The notes beneath the pieces were generated by a model. It saw only the letters and a list, made by a program, of their open reading frames with translations, made no database searches and was not told the DNA's origin. DNA of 64,000 nucleotides. It comes from Thermoplasmata archaeon (GTDB lineage: Archaea; Thermoplasmatota; Thermoplasmata; Methanomassiliicoccales; Methanomethylophilaceae). This document shows positions 41,530 to 49,084 of this stretch, piece by piece. The translations under genes and the position numbers were made by a program. The stretch is from positions 152,446-216,445 of the forward strand of contig SUSU01000001.1 in NCBI GenBank assembly GCA_015063225.1, written 5' to 3'. Every line of letters begins with the position of its first letter. The first letter of the stretch is position 1.

Positions 41530-42500
41530 TCCTCCACACCTCCGTCATCCTCGGGTGTCGGCTCCTCGGATTTGGGACTTCTGCGGAATATGGACTTGTG
41601 TTTGGCCTTGGGACCAGTCCCCTTGGGCATCCGTAGCTTTTTCACGGGGGGCTCGTCCTCTGGCTTGAGGCGGTCGATGATGTCGCGGTACACATCCGCA
41701 CCGGGGGTACGGTCGGCAATCATCTCGACGAGCAGGTCCGCAGATTTACCGTAGAGGTTGGTGATGGCGGTGGTCTTGCTCTCGAGGAGCTGGGCCTCCT
41801 TACGCGTCAGCTCGTGAGCCATGCTCTTCTGGTTGTATGCGGAAACGAGCCACTTCTGGGTCGAATCTATGCAAGAGGGAGCGGGGGTGTAGGTATAGGA
41901 ACGGGTCTTGAACGTGAACGGGCCCCTCTGCACCTCCTCCTCCGCGATTTTCTCCTCGACCACATCGACCACATCGACGGAAATTAGTGGCAACAGGACC
42001 TTCTGGACGAAAATGGGGGTCGTTCTCTGAATCTGTCCGATGGGGAACCTCAGAGGTGAGCGGACCCCGAAAATCACGGTCTTGAGGATGGCCACCATCG
42101 ACTGTTCCTGGACGTAGGTACGACCATCGGGGCCGTAGTAGTAGACGAGGGGGCGGATTTCCTGTGCCCCGTTCGGGAAACGGTCCGAGATGATGGTGTG
42201 GACGTTGACATAGATGAGGGAGAACTCCCCACGGATGTATGCCAGGCAGTAGGGGCCGATGAAACCGACCAGATAACAGATGTACCAGATGTTCCCGGGG
42301 TCTATGGGGGTACTCACACCCAGCCACTGGATCCATACGGGGGACAGGAATGCTAGGACGAAAAGCATCGTCACCGGGTCCTTCCACGGCACCAGGACAT
42401 GGACGTGTTCCCTGACCCTCGCCCCGAGTTCGAAGGCCACGAGGGATATGAATGCCAGCCCCAGAGGGAGGGCGATGTCTACGATAGCCACCGCCATCAC
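41526..42500 (-). CDS. membrane protein of the ATPase module
   Basis: A 324-residue protein. Three N-terminal hydrophobic segments (VDIALPLGLAFISLVAFELG, VTMLFVLAFLSPVWIQWLG, WYICYLVGFIGPYCLAYI) are followed by a large cytoplasmic part with a helix-rich centre (KSMAHELTRKEAQLLESKTTAITNLYGKSADLLVEM) and an ending of basic then acidic residues (LRMPKGTGPKAKHKSIFRRS then EEPTPEDDGGVEE). It could anchor the ATPase at the membrane during virion assembly, entry or transfer; that role is inferred from the operon. Confidence 0.65.
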   Translation of the reverse strand: MMAVAIVDIALPLGLAFISLVAFELGARVREHVHVLVPWKDPVTMLFVLAFLSPVWIQWLGVSTPIDPGNIWYICYLVGFIGPYCLAYIRGEFSLIYVNVHTIISDRFPNGAQEIRPLVYYYGPDGRTYVQEQSMVAILKTVIFGVRSPLRFPIGQIQRTTPIFVQKVLLPLISVDVVDVVEEKIAEEEVQRGPFTFKTRSYTYTPAPSCIDSTQKWLVSAYNQKSMAHELTRKEAQLLESKTTAITNLYGKSADLLVEMIADRTPGADVYRDIIDRLKPEDEPPVKKLRMPKGTGPKAKHKSIFRRSPKSEEPTPEDDGGVEE

Positions 42501-43549
42501 CTCTTACGTCTGGGCGAGAGCCTGTGGATGGCCGACTCCGAGGGCCCGGCACCGTACCGCTCCTCCTCATCCTCTCCGTTACCCATCAAGATGGCCTCGG
42601 TCTCCTCGGCATAGGGGTTGGATTCTGGTTTCGGGGAGGGAGTGTAGAAGACATCGCCCGCGTCCGGATCACCCTCGGATTCCTCATCATCCTCACCATC
42701 GGGCTCGGATTCATCGGTTTCCTCCTCCGCCTCCAACTTTCCATTACGTTCCATATCGTTGCATCTGCAACTTTGTGGCCCCTCATCATCGGATTCGGTT
42801 TCATCATCCTCGCCCTCCTCGGATTCGGGGTCACCATCACCGTCGGGTTCATCATCCCCATCGGATCCATCGGATTCTTCCTCCGTACCCTCATCATCGG
42901 TGTCAGCAGATTCGGCCTCGGGTTCCTCCGCGTCCGAGTCTTCCTCCTCTTCCGGGACCGCGTCGTCCTCGGATTCATCATCATCCTCGGCGGGGGGATA
43001 CTGGGGTTTCGCTCCAGAGAAACGACCCTCGGGGGGTACGTAATCATCGTGCGGAAGTGCCTCGTAGGCATCCTCCAGAGCTTGTTCCTCCTCGGTCATG
43101 ATGAAGGGGTTGGCGATCTGGGGGGTCCTCGGCCTCCTCTTGATTCCGAGTTCCTTGCTTGTGATGGCAAGGGCGAATGCACTCGAGGACTCACCGTCCT
43201 CGTGGGCGATGTTGCTGGCGAAGGTCAACAGGTCCAGGGTCTCATCATCGCGGTCCTTCCTACTGGACATCAGCTTGATGATGCTTGGGATAGTATCGAT
43301 TATGCCCTGGGAGAGGTCCGCCACGATAACGGACAGGCGATGGCACTCATCGAGGAGTTGCTGTTTCACATCCGCCGGATCCTCGGATTCATAGAGCTGG
43401 CGGCACGTGTCGGTGAACAGGCGTTGCTGGACCGAGAACACGAAATAATCCCGGTAGAAATCGTTCACTGGGTCGTTCTGTTCGGGGGTTCTGGAGAAGG
43501 CCCTCCCGATACCCCTCAGTACATCGTTGTTGATAGACGGCTGGGTCAT
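42497..43549 (-). CDS. acidic low-complexity protein
   Basis: A 350-residue protein. Residues 1-145 look folded and helical (NDFYRDYFVFSVQQRLFTDTCRQLYES, SVIVADLSQGIIDTIPSIIKLM). Residues about 185-300 are almost only Asp, Glu and Ser with a single Cys pair (SCRCND). The protein ends in SPRRKR. Such acidic tracts mimic DNA or bind basic partners; many proteins of this element have basic tails, so a charge-based interaction is possible. First gene of the unit. Confidence 0.6.
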   Translation of the reverse strand: MTQPSINNDVLRGIGRAFSRTPEQNDPVNDFYRDYFVFSVQQRLFTDTCRQLYESEDPADVKQQLLDECHRLSVIVADLSQGIIDTIPSIIKLMSSRKDRDDETLDLLTFASNIAHEDGESSSAFALAITSKELGIKRRPRTPQIANPFIMTEEEQALEDAYEALPHDDYVPPEGRFSGAKPQYPPAEDDDESEDDAVPEEEEDSDAEEPEAESADTDDEGTEEESDGSDGDDEPDGDGDPESEEGEDDETESDDEGPQSCRCNDMERNGKLEAEEETDESEPDGEDDEESEGDPDAGDVFYTPSPKPESNPYAEETEAILMGNGEDEEERYGAGPSESAIHRLSPRRKR

Positions 43550-43675
43550 TTACATCCCCCCGTCCGTCGGTTTGCGGCGGATTATCGGGGTGTGTCTTTA
43601 AAAATGTAAATCAAAGGTCGATAAGGAAATCTATTGGGGCGATCATCATTTAAACAAGCGGATAAATGAACAATT
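43550..43675. other. AT-rich non-coding stretch
   Basis: AT-rich region between the acidic protein gene and the toxin-like cargo. It must hold the promoter of the 43549-39183 unit (TTTACATTTTTAAAGACAC on the minus strand near 43595-43613). No other signal seen. Confidence 0.4.
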
Positions 43676-43831
43676 GTGTGGATAATTCGGTCGAGATTCA
43701 GAAAAAAAGTCGAATCTGCCGAAAGAGACAGATTGGCTGTTGAAATCGCTCGGTTATCTCAGGGGACTCCAATTATTGGTTATCACGATGAGGAGGGTCA
43801 TCTAGTGATTCCAGAGGAATACGATGAATAA
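43676..43831 (+). CDS. possible small protein, 51 residues
   Basis: An open frame from GTG 43676 to TAA 43831 on the plus strand encoding a basic first half (RSRFRKKVESAERDRLAVE) and an ending GYHDEEGHLVIPEEYDE. A TATA-like TTTAAAC lies 24-28 bases before the GTG, as for leaderless archaeal mRNAs. There is no homology I recognise; it could be chance. Confidence 0.3.
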   Translation: MWIIRSRFRKKVESAERDRLAVEIARLSQGTPIIGYHDEEGHLVIPEEYDE

Positions 43832-43884
43832 GATGTAGAGGGATCAGTATACGAATCTCTACAGATAAAGGATAAGAAAATGAA

Positions 43885-44103
43885 TTAAGACATCGACTGA
43901 AGATAACGGTCGATGTAACATTGCACCTTTTCATCAATGGCGTCGTCGCTCTCCTCGCCGAGAACATCGTAGCAAAGTACCATCTTGTCATAAATGCCAC
44001 AGTCCTTGAACAGGCGTAGCACACTCCTGGGAGATGCGTTCAATTTGAGACAGAATCTCTGAACGCAGCTTTCGATGATACCACATTCATCATTGAACAT
44101 CAT
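43885..44103 (-). CDS. DUF3791-like protein, probable antitoxin partner
   Basis: A 72-residue protein fitting DUF3791: a first helix with ESCVQRFCLKLNASPRSVLRLFKDCGIYDKMVLCYDVLG, where the G-(V/I)-x-D-x-x-x-x-x-Y-D-x-L core is diagnostic, then IDEKVQCYIDRYL. DUF3791 genes are commonly found beside DUF3990 genes, as here, and are suspected antitoxins. ATG 44103 is preferred; it overlaps the DUF3990 stop by about 14 bases. Longer starts run far into that gene. The region is far richer in AT than the rest of the element, so it is a recent import. Confidence 0.7.
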   Translation of the reverse strand: MMFNDECGIIESCVQRFCLKLNASPRSVLRLFKDCGIYDKMVLCYDVLGEESDDAIDEKVQCYIDRYLQSMS

Positions 44104-44617
44104 ATATTTCATCAGCACCCACATATTTAAGGCATTTTTCAATAGCTCTTTGTGTTTGGAACTGGATTTGGGTCGACTTAACATATTTTTTCAAGGTTTC
44201 TAAGAGAATAGAGAATTGTTCATAATCCCCATGGGGATAATTAACGATGTACTCCATAAGCAAGTTGCGTACAGTGTCGTCAGCGGTTGGCCCTATAACG
44301 ATGTCGTATCTGGCAGCCCTTCCATAATAACTATCGATTAAGTATTGTAGCCACTCCTCGTCAAGATTGAATGTTTTAACTGCTAGGTGATATTTCTCGA
44401 CACATTCCTCTAGAAATAAGTAGTGGTTAACAAAAAATGGTTTGCCATCTTCAGTTTTCCAAGTGCCTCTAATCAAGGAGTACTTGTAATCCTCGGTTGT
44501 GTAAAATCCTGGGCCAAATTCATTCCAAGAATCCTTGTTAAAATCACTCTGGGGATTTGTAACATTGGTTGGACTACCGTGATATACCTTCCTACTGAAT
44601 AATTGAAATAGACTCAT
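44090..44617 (-). CDS. DUF3990-like ADP-ribosyltransferase-fold protein, probable toxin
   Basis: A 175-residue protein with DUF3990 features: YHGSPTNV near the N terminus, NEFGPGFYTTEDYKYSL, a strand VNHYLFLEEC, EEWLQYLIDSYYG and the diagnostic ARYDIVIGPTADDTVRNL. The H-G-S, F-Y-T-T and conserved acidic positions recall ADP-ribosyltransferase folds. Paired with a DUF3791-like gene, it forms a candidate toxin-antitoxin module. AT-rich with different codon use from flanking genes. It starts by a four-base overlap with the orphan methylase module at 44614, which may let it use that operon's transcription. Confidence 0.7.
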   Translation of the reverse strand: MSLFQLFSRKVYHGSPTNVTNPQSDFNKDSWNEFGPGFYTTEDYKYSLIRGTWKTEDGKPFFVNHYLFLEECVEKYHLAVKTFNLDEEWLQYLIDSYYGRAARYDIVIGPTADDTVRNLLMEYIVNYPHGDYEQFSILLETLKKYVKSTQIQFQTQRAIEKCLKYVGADEIYDVQ

Positions 44618-45063
44618 CTCCTTCTACCTTCGTGTTTGTTTGAGGAAGTTTTTGGTCTCTCATCGAACGTCTTGATGTTCCTCATGATTTCAGTCATGAC
44701 AGGTACCGCGATCGAGTTCCCGGCTTGACGTTGGAGTTGCTGATTGGAGACACCGACCTCCGATGCCTTGTCAAAGGCGCGGTCGTCCCAGCCCCCCCCC
44801 GCCTTGCGACGTGAGAACCCCATTGCTCTCCAGGTCTCCCTCGGGGTCATACGGCGGATGCTCTTCATGTCCTCGGTGACCTTGATGTCGCTGGACTGAC
44901 TGGAGGTGATTGTCGGAGCTAGACCATCGGCCTTGTAGAGGCGACGATGCTGGATGCTGTTGATTCCCTTCTTCTTCCTCCATTCGCGGTTGTTGTAGAC
45001 GTAGATCTTGTCTCCCTTCTTCTCCATGATACCTACGCAGTTGATTCCCTTCTTCTTAGCCAT
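44614..45063 (-). CDS. orphan C5-methyltransferase target-recognition/C-terminal module (copy A)
   Basis: A 149-residue protein equal to the C-terminal half of a DNA cytosine-C5 methyltransferase, with no catalytic half. A target-recognition segment (KIYVYNNREWRKKKGINSIQ, YKADGLAPTITSSQ) is followed by motif IX region IRRMTPRETWRAMGFS and motif X RQAGNSIAVPVMTEIM, then a basic tail NKHEGRRR. A G9 tract in the coding strand (C9 at 44792-44800) encodes part of KAGGGWDD and could shift the frame. Its ATG overlaps the stop of the sister gene by eight bases. May supply specificity in trans. Confidence 0.8.
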   Translation of the reverse strand: MAKKKGINCVGIMEKKGDKIYVYNNREWRKKKGINSIQHRRLYKADGLAPTITSSQSSDIKVTEDMKSIRRMTPRETWRAMGFSRRKAGGGWDDRAFDKASEVGVSNQQLQRQAGNSIAVPVMTEIMRNIKTFDERPKTSSNKHEGRRR

Positions 45064-45502
45064 CTCGATGTCTCCTTTTCCTTGACTTGTCGTCGAATGT
45101 CTTGATGTTTCTCATAATCTCGGTCATGACCGGGACCGCGATCGAATTGCCAGCCTGGCTGTTCAGCTGCCCCTCGGTCATGCCTGACTTGGATGCCTTC
45201 TCGAAGGCACGGTCGTCCCAGCCCCCCCCCGCCTTGCGACGGGAGAATCCCATAGCCCTCCACGCCTCGCGCGGAGTCATCCTACGGATTTGGTTGCCGT
45301 CGTGGGTGATTTTCCCACCGCAACCATGCCCGGCGGTAATCGTAGGTGACAGACCATCGTCCTTGTAGACGGAGTGTGTCTGGATGCACCTCTGCCCGTA
45401 CCTATCCCTCCACTCGTCACGGTCGTAGACGTAGATCTTGTCACCTTTCCTCTGAAGGAGCCCGACACAGTGACACTTGCCACTTTTTGCCACCTGGTTC
45501 AC
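45056..45502 (-). CDS. orphan C5-methyltransferase target-recognition/C-terminal module (copy B)
   Basis: A 148-residue sister of copy A. Target-recognition segment KIYVYDRDEWRDRYGQRCIQ and YKDDGLSPTITAGHGCGG; motif IX region IRRMTPREAWRAMGFS; motif X SQAGNSIAVPVMTEIM; tail KSRKRRHRDG. The G9 tract recurs at the same codons (C9 at 45222-45230). The recognition half differs much more between A and B than motifs IX-X do, as expected for modules with different DNA targets. Catalytic motifs I-VIII are absent. Confidence 0.8.
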   Translation of the reverse strand: MNQVAKSGKCHCVGLLQRKGDKIYVYDRDEWRDRYGQRCIQTHSVYKDDGLSPTITAGHGCGGKITHDGNQIRRMTPREAWRAMGFSRRKAGGGWDDRAFEKASKSGMTEGQLNSQAGNSIAVPVMTEIMRNIKTFDDKSRKRRHRDG

Positions 45503-45506
45503 CCCG

Positions 45507-45917
45507 TCAGAACACCTTCGGCGAGAGCGTGAAACGGGTCGATGCGGAGCCGAAATTCACATCATATCCGTAACGGGATGCCACCTTCCTGATGGAATCC
45601 TCGCAGTCGAGGAACCAGTACTTCAAGGAGACGCGGTACCCGTCATGACCGTCGGGCATGAAGAAATCCACCCAAGGTTTCGTGGGGCCGAGGTCATTGA
45701 TTTTACGGATCACGAGGTCGATGTCGGTGACATTCACCGATGAATCCGTCTTGAATCCCGACCCATCATAGGGCACACCGTCGACAGAAACGATTTGGGG
45801 GGTCCTCTCACCGCGTTTCAGATACACCGGGAGGTCAGCCGCATTGTAGCAGTCGCTGACATCGATGGTGTACTGGATGGTGATTTTACGGGCCTTGTAG
45901 CCGTTGTACTCGACCAT
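45507..45917 (-). CDS. hypothetical protein
   Basis: A 136-residue soluble protein, predicted beta-rich (ARKITIQYTIDVSDCYN, NVTDIDLVIRKIND, HDGYRVSLKYWFLDCEDS, RYGYDVNFGSASTRFTLS). No domain recognised. It sits within four bases of both neighbours in the methylation island, so it is co-transcribed with the methyltransferases. Confidence 0.55.
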   Translation of the reverse strand: MVEYNGYKARKITIQYTIDVSDCYNAADLPVYLKRGERTPQIVSVDGVPYDGSGFKTDSSVNVTDIDLVIRKINDLGPTKPWVDFFMPDGHDGYRVSLKYWFLDCEDSIRKVASRYGYDVNFGSASTRFTLSPKVF

Positions 45918-45920
45918 GCC

Positions 45921-47348
45921 TCATCTCCTCGATTTTGCGAATCCGCGCGAAACGGATGATTTTCTGACTGATGCGGGTTTCTTCTTGGTCTTGGTCGGGG
46001 CGGACTTCGGCTTGGGTACCGTTTTTGCCCTGGAGGACGATTTTGCCTTGCTCGCCGAGGTCTTCCTCGAGTAGTCGGTCACCTTCTTCTGTTTCGATTT
46101 CGCCCTCGGGGACGCATCGAAGTCATCGACGCTCTTCAGAACGGATTTCATCACGGGTACCGCGATCGAGTTCCCGGACTGTTTGTAGAGCTGGGCATCG
46201 GACATGGTCCTCGTGCGACCCGTTTTGGATTTCTCGACCACTGCCTTCGATGCCTTGTCGAAGGCGCGGTCATCCCACGTCCCATCCTTCTTCTTCCTGG
46301 AGAAACCCTGTGCCCTCCAGGTCTCTTTCGGGGTGAGCTTGCGGATGGTCGATTTACCCTCAAGGACCTTGGGCTGTCTGTTACCTCCCTGGCTGGTCGT
46401 GACCGTGGGGCAGAGCCCGTTCTTGCCATAGACCCTCTTGATGGAATCGCGGCCCTTGAGCCCGTCGACTGTTCCCACCTGCTTGCATCTGCACGTGTCG
46501 ATGAAGTTCGAAGTCTTCCTGGACCCCTCATGGGTGGTGACCGCGTGGGCGACATCCTCTTTGGGATCCAAAGGTTTGAATGCGAAACCGTTGCCACGGC
46601 CAGCCTCCTTCTGGGATGACTTCATCGCCCCGGCGACGCGTTTCTTGGTGAGGTAGTATTTGTCATCGACCTCGTCCTCGAGGAAATCGGCCATGACCGT
46701 GTTGCACCCGGTCCCCACGGGAAGGTCGGGGCAGTCGGCGCCGAGGTGGGAAATCATGAACGCACGGTTGCGGTTCTGCCCAGTATCGAAATCCTTCGCG
46801 TTGAGGGTACCAGATTTGCTGGTGTACCCGAGGGCCTCGAGGAATCTCATCCACGCGTCCCAGTCCTTCTTGTTCTTCGGGGAGAACACCTGGGGGACGT
46901 TCTCCATGATGAGGTAGCGGGGGAGGTTGTTGTCCTTCTGAGCCTGGACGAGGATGTCCCTGACCGCCCAGAGGAGTCCCGAGTGTTCGCCCTTGAGGCC
47001 CTTCCCGCCCACGTGGGCGATGGACAGGTCGGTGCAGGGGAAGGAGTAGGTCATGATGTCGACGTTCTTGGGGAGGTGTTTGATTTTTGTGACATCCCCG
47101 CACCTCCTCCCCTGCTTGTCGGTGAACTCACCGAGCATGGGGGTCTTGCCGTGGATCGCCTCGTAGGAGATGTTCGCGTACGGATCGATGTCGCAGATAC
47201 CGACAATCTCGTAGGGGATATGGGCGCGGTCGAGGGCCATCCTCTGGGCGCCTATTCCCGAAAAAAGTTCGACGACACGGAACGGTTTTCCGTCCTTGGA
47301 GTTCTTGGACCTCTGGGGTGTGGTTTTGCGGTTGGTTGTTGTCATCAT
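45921..47348 (-). CDS. complete DNA cytosine-C5 methyltransferase with long basic tail
   Basis: A 475-residue enzyme with all C5-methylase motifs: I VVELFSGIGAQ (25-35), IV SFPCTDLS (catalytic Cys105), VI ENVPQ, VIII QNRNRAFMIS, target-recognition region (about 225-340), IX IRKLTPKETWRAQGFS, X LYKQSGNSIAVPV. It transfers methyl from S-adenosylmethionine to cytosine in DNA, probably to protect the element from host restriction. The last 60 residues are a Lys/Ser/Pro tail ending in FAKSRR. At the place of the G9 tract of the orphan modules it has KKDGTWDD without a G run. No restriction nuclease seen nearby. Confidence 0.92.
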   Translation of the reverse strand: MMTTTNRKTTPQRSKNSKDGKPFRVVELFSGIGAQRMALDRAHIPYEIVGICDIDPYANISYEAIHGKTPMLGEFTDKQGRRCGDVTKIKHLPKNVDIMTYSFPCTDLSIAHVGGKGLKGEHSGLLWAVRDILVQAQKDNNLPRYLIMENVPQVFSPKNKKDWDAWMRFLEALGYTSKSGTLNAKDFDTGQNRNRAFMISHLGADCPDLPVGTGCNTVMADFLEDEVDDKYYLTKKRVAGAMKSSQKEAGRGNGFAFKPLDPKEDVAHAVTTHEGSRKTSNFIDTCRCKQVGTVDGLKGRDSIKRVYGKNGLCPTVTTSQGGNRQPKVLEGKSTIRKLTPKETWRAQGFSRKKKDGTWDDRAFDKASKAVVEKSKTGRTRTMSDAQLYKQSGNSIAVPVMKSVLKSVDDFDASPRAKSKQKKVTDYSRKTSASKAKSSSRAKTVPKPKSAPTKTKKKPASVRKSSVSRGFAKSRR

Positions 47349-47378
47349 ATCACTTCTGTTTGTGTTTATCGTAAGTCA
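47349..47378 (-). promoter_or_regulatory. shared element motif upstream of the C5-methylase operon
   Basis: Minus strand ACTTACGATAAACACAAACA then GAAGTGAT just before the ATG. It resembles the other copies (ACTTACGAAAAACCGAATCG at 48909-48928). GTGAT serves as ribosome site. Confidence 0.4.
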
Positions 47379-47381
47379 TGG

Positions 47382-47699
47382 TCAAATCCATCTCAGGTCG
47401 TAAGTTCCCCAGTCCTGGTAACGCTTGTACCCGGATTTGACCTTCCAGCCACGTTCCCTGGCCTGGTCGATTGCGTACGACTGTACCGCTGAGTTGGGGT
47501 AATCGACGAATACGACCGTCAAGTCCTTGCCATCGACCGCAGCCACTCCCTTAATCAGGTTGAGTGCGGTTGCGGTCGCCTTGAGGATTCCCTCGCGGTC
47601 GGTCTGATAGATGGTATATCTCCTCAGCTGACCCATCGGCCCATCTACATCCAGATACCAAACCCCCCTGCCGTTGTTGACCAGCACGAAGGTGACCAT
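47382..47699 (-). CDS. hypothetical protein
   Basis: A 105-residue protein with an alternating strand-helix pattern (MVTFVLVNNGRGVWYLDVDG, RRYTIYQTDREGILKATATALNLIKGV, DLTVVFVDYPNSAVQSYAIDQARERGW) that could be a small alpha/beta fold, perhaps RNase H-like, but no catalytic set is evident. ATG 47699 has a strong AAGGAGG site; an upstream ATG at 47756 in the same frame overlaps the methyltransferase stop. Confidence 0.5.
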   Translation of the reverse strand: MVTFVLVNNGRGVWYLDVDGPMGQLRRYTIYQTDREGILKATATALNLIKGVAAVDGKDLTVVFVDYPNSAVQSYAIDQARERGWKVKSGYKRYQDWGTYDLRWI

Positions 47700-47757
47700 G
47701 TACGTCTCCTCCTTGGGTATTTTGGACTCTCTGTGACCTAAACCGAAGAGCCACATC

Positions 47758-48897
47758 TCAATCCGCCCCCTTGACTGGAACCCTGACATATCCATTCCTC
47801 ATGGAGTACTCGTCTATGACGTGGAAGATTTCCCTGATAATGGGAACACCGAGGGAGTTCCCGGACTCGAAATACAAGTCGGAGTCCGTCTGTCCGCTGG
47901 CTCTAACGCGGTCGTAGGACCAGTCGGGGAATCCTTGCAGACGGTATGCCTCGCGGGGGGTGAATGTTCTGATGGTCAAGGTGCCATCTGGTCTGCGGAC
48001 GATGACTCCGCTGCAATCCCCGGATGTCATCAGCGTGTGCGCGCGACCCTTTTTCACCCTGCCCCTCGCCTTGTGCTTGGAGGTCACGAACTGAAGTGTG
48101 ACACCGTCCCCCTCATAGCCGTCCAGATACCCGACGCGGGTATCGTTGATTAGACGAAGGCAGTCCTGGTGCCCGTCCGGATCCTATCCGCCGTACATCA
48201 TCTTCTTGCGGAAACTCTTCGAGACCTCGTACTCCTCGATGTATCCCCCCTCGAGAATGGTGGAGAGAGGGGGGGCGGGGTACGTTCCGTCGGGGAGGTC
48301 GGGACAGTCGGCACCGAGGTGGGAGAGCATGAAACATCTCACCCTGTCCTGGGGGACTCCGAAGTCGCTGATGCGGAGGTCCTTCCACTTCGAAGTGTAA
48401 CCCAGTGACTCGAGGGTGTTGATCCACACTTGGGAGTCGGGGCCGTAGTTCTTGTTGTGGATCTGGTCCACGTTCTCCATGATTAGCCATTCGGGGCGGA
48501 GCCTCTCGATCTGTTCCTTGAGCGACCAGAGGACGGAGCTGTGGGAATCCTTGCGGATGAGCCCCTTTTTCTTGGTGGTGTTGGCTTTGGAGAGGCCCTG
48601 GCAGGGAAAACTGTAGCACAGACAATCCATTTCTGGGAATTCGTGAACGGTCACATCCCCGATGTTCTTCGAGGGATTGTATCCGCCGATGCCATCGAAA
48701 ATAGCGTTGTAAGCCGCGTTGCTGCGTTTGTCAATGTCGGCGGTGGCGACAATCTCGTAGGGGATTTTGGATCTCCCGTTCTCCCCGGGGCACGGGGGTT
48801 TGTCTGAGGTGTACAACCCCATGTGCTGGGCACCGATTCCAGAGAATGCCTCCGCCACTCTCAGCTTGCGCCCGTCCTTCGAATTACGGCTAATCAT
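47758..48897 (-). CDS. DNA cytosine-C5 methyltransferase interrupted by one in-frame TAG (possible pyrrolysine)
   Basis: Codons 1-237 hold motifs I (AEAFSGIGAQ), IV (SFPCQGLS, Cys99), VI (ENVDQ) and VIII (VPQDRVRCFMLS). Codon 238 (48186-48184) is TAG. The same frame then runs without a stop through a recognition region (RVGYLDGYEGDGVTLQF, KARGRVKKGRAHTLMTSG), motif IX (TFTPREAYRLQGFPDW) and motif X (ESGNSLGVPIIREI) to TGA at 47758. Read through, the product is 379 residues, a normal size for the family. TAG is avoided as a stop by all other genes listed, and this order uses TAG for pyrrolysine. Otherwise the halves would be a split enzyme (48897-48184; internal start near 48087). Confidence 0.8.
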
Positions 48898-48905
48898 CTA
48901 TTCAC

Positions 48906-48945
48906 TTCCGATTCGGTTTTTCGTAAGTATTTTAATATCGGGTTT
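48906..48945 (-). promoter_or_regulatory. shared element motif and TATA-like box of the amber-containing methylase
   Basis: Minus strand CGAAAAACCGAATCG at 48909-48923, preceded by a TATA-like GATATTAAAATAC at about 48928-48940. The motif lies between the box and the ATG, so it is at or near the transcription start. Confidence 0.55.
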
Positions 48946-49084
48946 CGATTTCCGAAATACCAAGTCGGGCCGTCAGATGCGTGCATTGGAAAGACACGCG
49001 CGTCTGAGCTTGGGGCATCATGGATTCCTCGTCGAACAACCTCGCGTCGGCCCCGCACCCATTACTTTTGATTTTGCATTACGT

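Noticed and set aside
44614-45502. Sequencing errors splitting one methylase gene into pieces
   Set aside because: Two similar modules follow each other, each with its own start, recognition segment and motifs IX-X, and neither has upstream catalytic motifs in any frame. They look like real separate modules, although the G9 tracts themselves deserve a read check.
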